A stretch of 8,705 nucleotides of DNA from an uncultured Actinomycetes bacterium (GTDB taxonomy: Bacteria > Actinomycetota > Actinomycetes > Mycobacteriales > Mycobacteriaceae). Of this stretch, positions 5,393-8,705 are shown piece by piece (position 1 is the stretch's first letter; each line of letters starts with the position of its first letter). The stretch covers positions 1-8,705 of the forward strand of contig CAIWCQ010000474.1 in the NCBI GenBank assembly GCA_903911165.1, read 5' to 3'. The notes beneath the pieces are model-generated. The model saw only the letters and a list, made by a program, of their open reading frames with translations. It was not told where the DNA came from and did no database searches. Both the position numbers and the translations under genes were made by a program.

Positions 5393-6826
5393 TTACCCGG
5401 GCGTGCGCGCGGCCCGCGACGAGGCGAGCCAACCCACCGCAGCCAGTCCGGCGAATCCCGCGAACAACCACTGGGCCGCGGGTGCGTCGGGCTCTGCGCG
5501 CAGGTTCACCACCACCCCGGCCACGCCGGCACCGAAGGCCGCGCACATCAGCTGCACGGTGTTGATTGCCGCCGCGGCGACTGCCTGCTCCCCCGGTTCG
5601 TCGACCGAAGCTCCCCCGACCGAAGCTCCCCCGACCGAAGCTCCCCCGGCCGAACCCATGGCCCAGACGCTCAAGTGCGGCCACGCCGCACCGATCCCGG
5701 CGCCGCTGACGGCCAGGGCAAGGGCCCAGGCTGCGATGGCGATCGGTCCGGCGCCATCCCGGATGGCAAGTACCGACATACCCAACCCGGCGGCCATCAC
5801 CGCCGGAGCCCACCGCACCACTCGCGCGACGATACGACGGTCGGCGATGGATGCGCTGCGAATCTCGGCGACCGTCCAGCCCACCGACAGGGCAGCGCCG
5901 AGAAAACCGGCCGCCGCCGGTGGTAGGCCGCCGAGACGCTGACCGAACAGTGGCGCATACATATCAACCATCGTCGCCGCCATCAGTAGACCCATGGTGA
6001 GGTAGATCCATTTCAAGGGCCCCGGCTCAAACGTCCTGCGCGGCAACACATGTGCCGCGCTACCACGATCGACAACGACGAAGACGGCCACCACCACAGC
6101 GGCCGACACCAGCAAGCCGACGGTGATCGCCGGATTGCGCGGAATCGCCGCGACGCTGACCATCAGTGCAGCCGCACCAAGCAGCGCCAGCGAACGCACC
6201 GGTATCCGCACTCTTTGTTCGGTGGCGCCTCCGCGGGCGGGCAGAGCGACCGGCACCAGCACGGCCATCAACACAGCGCCGAACATGAGAAAGCCGAATC
6301 CCCAACGCCACAAACCGAATTGGGCGAACAATCCACCCGATGCGGGTCCAATGAGAGTGCCGACACCCCACATCGCCGACACCACGGCAGTCGCCCGGGT
6401 CCACAACCGCTCGGGCAGAGCGGCGCTGATCACCGCATACCCGAGTCCGGCCAGCACGCCACCCGCAAGGCCTTGCGCCAGTCGGCCGGCCAGCAGCACC
6501 ATCATCGAGGGTGCGGCCGCGCATACTGCGGTTCCGCCCGCGAAGAACAGCAGCGCGCCCAGGTAGGACAGACGCGGACCGAACCGGGTCAGCACCGGCC
6601 CGACCGTGGTGGCCGAGACCACCGAGGCGACCAGGTACACCGTCGTGACCCAGGCATAAAGCCGGGCACCCCCGATGTCGGCGACCACGCTGGGCAGCAG
6701 ACTCATCGTGATGAACTCGTTGATCGCATAGAGCGCGACCCCACCGGCCAACACCGTTGTGGCACGGCCATAGTCGCGGCCGAGCAGTTCACCCCAACTG
6801 CCGGGTACCGCCGTCGTATCTGTCAC
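5393..6826 (-). CDS. MFS drug-efflux-type transporter, Rv1634-like
   Basis: The product is a 477-aa inner-membrane protein with about 14 hydrophobic segments, as in the DHA2 drug:H+ antiporter type of the major facilitator superfamily. Motif C, typical of exporters, is clear in TM5 (WGVGTLIGPASGG, about 153-165), followed by FGLWRWGFGF. Motif A after TM2 is degenerate (GPVLTRFGPR, 76-85, with Thr at the usual Asp position). It matches my memory of M. tuberculosis Rv1634, annotated as a possible drug efflux protein, at the N-terminus (SW.ELL, LAGGVALYA.NEF, RLYAWVTT.YLV) and through TM5. Substrates are unknown. The GTG start at 6826 is chosen because it fits the family N-terminus; it lies 14 bases after the uvrB stop, implying co-transcription. 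A GGASV pentapeptide tandem repeat lies in the loop before TM13 (394-408). It ends in TAA at 5393-5395. Confidence 0.92.
   Translation of the reverse strand: MTDTTAVPGSWGELLGRDYGRATTVLAGGVALYAINEFITMSLLPSVVADIGGARLYAWVTTVYLVASVVSATTVGPVLTRFGPRLSYLGALLFFAGGTAVCAAAPSMMVLLAGRLAQGLAGGVLAGLGYAVISAALPERLWTRATAVVSAMWGVGTLIGPASGGLFAQFGLWRWGFGFLMFGAVLMAVLVPVALPARGGATEQRVRIPVRSLALLGAAALMVSVAAIPRNPAITVGLLVSAAVVVAVFVVVDRGSAAHVLPRRTFEPGPLKWIYLTMGLLMAATMVDMYAPLFGQRLGGLPPAAAGFLGAALSVGWTVAEIRSASIADRRIVARVVRWAPAVMAAGLGMSVLAIRDGAGPIAIAAWALALAVSGAGIGAAWPHLSVWAMGSAGGASVGGASVGGASVDEPGEQAVAAAAINTVQLMCAAFGAGVAGVVVNLRAEPDAPAAQWLFAGFAGLAAVGWLASSRAARTPG
5602..5646 (-). repeat. 15-bp tandem repeat, 3 exact copies, in the MFS gene
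   Basis: The unit cgaccgaagctcccc (+ strand) occurs at 5602-5616, 5617-5631 and 5632-5646 without mismatch, followed by a decayed partial copy (cggccgaaccc). It encodes GGASV three times in the loop between the predicted TM12 and TM13, where length change should be tolerated. Identity of all copies suggests recent expansion. Confidence 0.92.
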
Positions 6827-6840
6827 GTCGGTGCGGCGCG

Positions 6841-8705
6841 CTACTTCAGACCCGCAGCATCCATGCCGCGCAGTTCCTTCTTCAGGTCGTGGATCTCGTC
6901 GCGAAGCCGTGCGGCCAGTTCGAACTGCAGATCACGCGCCGCGGCCATCATCTGGTCTGTCATGTCCTTGATCAGTGCGGCCAGGTCAGCGCGCGGCATA
7001 GAGGAGACATCGCGGCCGTCGATAATGCCCGAACTCACGGCACGGCCCGCCTCGCCCCGGGCGCGCCGTCCCCGCGACGCGTTACGTCCGCCGATCTCGA
7101 CCGCCTCACCGCTCTCGGTGTCGTCGGCCTCCTGGTAGACCTGGTCAAGGATGTCGGCGATCTTCTTGCGCAACGGTTGCGGGTCGATACCGCGCTCAGT
7201 GTTGTAGGCGACCTGTTTGGCACGCCGGCGATCGGTCTCTTCGATGGCCTGCTTCATCGAGTCGGTGAGTTTGTCGGCGTACATGTGGACTTCGCCGGAG
7301 ACATTGCGGGCAGCGCGGCCGATGGTCTGGATGAGGCTGCGCGCCGACCGCAGGAAGCCCTCCTTGTCGGCGTCGAGAATCGAGACCAGCGACACTTCCG
7401 GCAGGTCCAGGCCCTCGCGCAGCAGGTTGATACCGATCAGCACGTCGTAATCGCCGAGACGCAACTGACGCAGAAGTTCGACTCGACGCAGGGTGTCGAC
7501 CTCGGAGTGCAGATACCGCACCCGAATGCCCATCTCCAGCAGGTAGTCGGTGAGGTCCTCGGCCATCTTCTTGGTCAGCGTGGTGACCAGGACCCGCTCA
7601 TCGCGTTCGGCGCGGGCGCGGATCTCGCCGATCAGGTCGTCGATCTGGCCAGTGGTGGGCTTGACCACGATCTGCGGGTCGACCAGCCCGGTGGGCCGGA
7701 TCACCTGCTCGACGAACTCCCCGCCGGTCTGGGCGAGTTCGTAAGGCCCCGGGGTGGCCGACAGGTAGACCGTCTGTCCGACCCGCGAGCTGAACTCCTC
7801 CCAGGTCAACGGGCGGTTGTCGGTCGCCGACGGCAGCCGGAATCCGAACTCCACCAGGTTGCGCTTGCGGGACATGTCGCCCTCGTACATCCCGCCGATC
7901 TGCGGGACAGTGACATGCGACTCGTCGATCACCAGCAGGAAGTCCTCGGGAAAGTAGTCCAGCAGGGTCGACGGTGCCGATCCGGCCTCGCGGCCGTCAA
8001 TGTGCCGGGAGTAGTTCTCGATACCCGAGCAGAACCCGACCTGACGCATCATCTCGATGTCGTAGTTGGTGCGCATCCGCAGCCGCTGAGCCTCCAACAG
8101 CTTGCCCTGATGTTCCAGTTCAGCCAGTCTCTCGGCCAACTCCTCCTCGATGGTCGAGATGGCCGCGGCCATCCGTTCCGGGCCGGCGACGTAGTGGGTC
8201 GCCGGGAAGATCCGCAGCGAGTCAACTTTGCGGACCACATCCCCGGTCAGCGGGTGCAGGTAGTACAGCGCCTCGATCTCGTCGCCGAAGTACTCGATGC
8301 GGACGGCTAGTTCCTCGTACGACGGGATGATCTCCACGGTGTCGCCGCGAACCCGGAATGAGCCGCGGGTGAAGGACATGTCGTTTCGGCTGTATTGGAC
8401 GTCGACCAGGAGCCGCAACAGCGCGTCGCGCGGCACCTCGCCGCCGACCTGCAACTCCACCGACCGGTCCAGGTAGGACTGCGGCGTGCCCAGGCCGTAG
8501 ATACACGACACCGACGCCACGACCACCACGTCACGCCGCGACAACAGGTTGGAGGTAGCCGAGTGTCGCAGCCGCTCGACATCGTCGTTGACTGAGCTGT
8601 CCTTCTCGATGTAGGTGTCGGTCTGGGCGATATAGGCCTCGGGCTGGTAGTAGTCGTAATAGGAGACGAAGTACTCGACGGCGTTGTTGGGCAACATCTC
8701 TCGCA
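6841..8705 (-). CDS. uvrB: UvrABC excision nuclease subunit B, N-terminus cut off
   Basis: UvrB is the damage-verifying helicase-like subunit of nucleotide-excision repair; it is loaded by UvrA and recruits UvrC. The frame is open to the window edge and about 80-100 N-terminal residues, including Walker A, lie outside. Numbered from the first in-window Met (8697), the visible parts are the beta-hairpin region [10 protein letters not shown] (14-23) to SVSCIYGLG, the Walker B-like LLVIDESHV, helicase motifs [32 protein letters not shown] and QTIGRAARN, and the C-terminal UVR domain that contacts UvrC (about 569-604), ending in GMDAAGLK. Near-identity with remembered M. tuberculosis UvrB runs throughout, so it should be functional. 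The internal Met at 8697 ([10 protein letters not shown]) is not the start. It is followed after 14 bases by the MFS gene on the same strand. Confidence 0.98.
   Translation of the reverse strand, partial: REMLPNNAVEYFVSYYDYYQPEAYIAQTDTYIEKDSSVNDDVERLRHSATSNLLSRRDVVVVASVSCIYGLGTPQSYLDRSVELQVGGEVPRDALLRLLVDVQYSRNDMSFTRGSFRVRGDTVEIIPSYEELAVRIEYFGDEIEALYYLHPLTGDVVRKVDSLRIFPATHYVAGPERMAAAISTIEEELAERLAELEHQGKLLEAQRLRMRTNYDIEMMRQVGFCSGIENYSRHIDGREAGSAPSTLLDYFPEDFLLVIDESHVTVPQIGGMYEGDMSRKRNLVEFGFRLPSATDNRPLTWEEFSSRVGQTVYLSATPGPYELAQTGGEFVEQVIRPTGLVDPQIVVKPTTGQIDDLIGEIRARAERDERVLVTTLTKKMAEDLTDYLLEMGIRVRYLHSEVDTLRRVELLRQLRLGDYDVLIGINLLREGLDLPEVSLVSILDADKEGFLRSARSLIQTIGRAARNVSGEVHMYADKLTDSMKQAIEETDRRRAKQVAYNTERGIDPQPLRKKIADILDQVYQEADDTESGEAVEIGGRNASRGRRARGEAGRAVSSGIIDGRDVSSMPRADLAALIKDMTDQMMAAARDLQFELAARLRDEIHDLKKELRGMDAAGLK

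Noticed and set aside
4737..5813. 358-aa long version of the secreted repeat protein
   Set aside because: The extra 177 residues overlap the end of the MFS gene in another frame and would bury the signal peptide; the ATG at 5282 gives a clean exported protein.
6757..8310. 517-aa open frame antisense to uvrB
   Set aside because: This is a common mirror frame of GC-rich genes; the conserved UvrB on the other strand explains it.
8695..8697. ATG at 8697 as the uvrB start
   Set aside because: The frame stays open to the window edge, and UvrB needs the Walker A region that precedes this Met.

Overview
This window looks like the chromosome of a mycobacterium, most likely a Mycolicibacterium-type species. 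It is GC-rich, and its proteins closely resemble remembered Mycobacterium tuberculosis sequences: UvrB (Rv1633), the adjacent 14-TM efflux protein (Rv1634), the universal stress protein Rv1636, and the LdtA/LdtMt1 class of L,D-transpeptidases. These matches come from memory, not from a search.

Layout. Bases 2-2230 on the + strand hold the 3' part of a gene for a large exported Ig-like protein, whose start lies left of the window. Everything else is on the - strand. Read in the direction of transcription, the order is: uvrB (8705 to 6841, start cut off), a drug-efflux-type MFS transporter (6826 to 5393, 14 bases after uvrB), a 110-base gap, a small secreted Pro/Val/Gly-rich repeat protein (5282 to 4737), an L,D-transpeptidase (4730 to 3843, only 6 bases later), a 150-base gap with a repeated motif, a universal stress protein (3692 to 3246), and a CorA-type two-TM transporter (3230 to 2232, 15 bases later). 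The transporter's stop and the Ig-like gene's stop face each other across one base. The - strand therefore falls into three likely transcription units: uvrB-MFS, repeat protein-Ldt, and USP-corA.

How the genes relate. uvrB is nucleotide-excision repair. The repeat protein and the L,D-transpeptidase form a tight exported pair, probably acting together at the cell wall. The stress protein (a cAMP/ATP-binding family) and the CorA-like channel form a second pair that could couple stress or nucleotide signalling to cation flux. In M. tuberculosis the place between Rv1634 and Rv1636 is held by Rv1635c, a LAM-capping mannosyltransferase gene. Here the repeat protein-Ldt pair sits there instead.

The most unusual points are the unrecognised repeat protein coupled to the L,D-transpeptidase, in-frame 15-bp tandem repeats in three unrelated genes, four copies of a GAT-TAAGC motif upstream of the stress-protein gene, a GQN motif in place of GMN in the CorA-like protein, and the Ig-like protein's large unnamed C-terminal domain. 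No RNA genes, insertion sequences, prophage or CRISPR arrays were seen.
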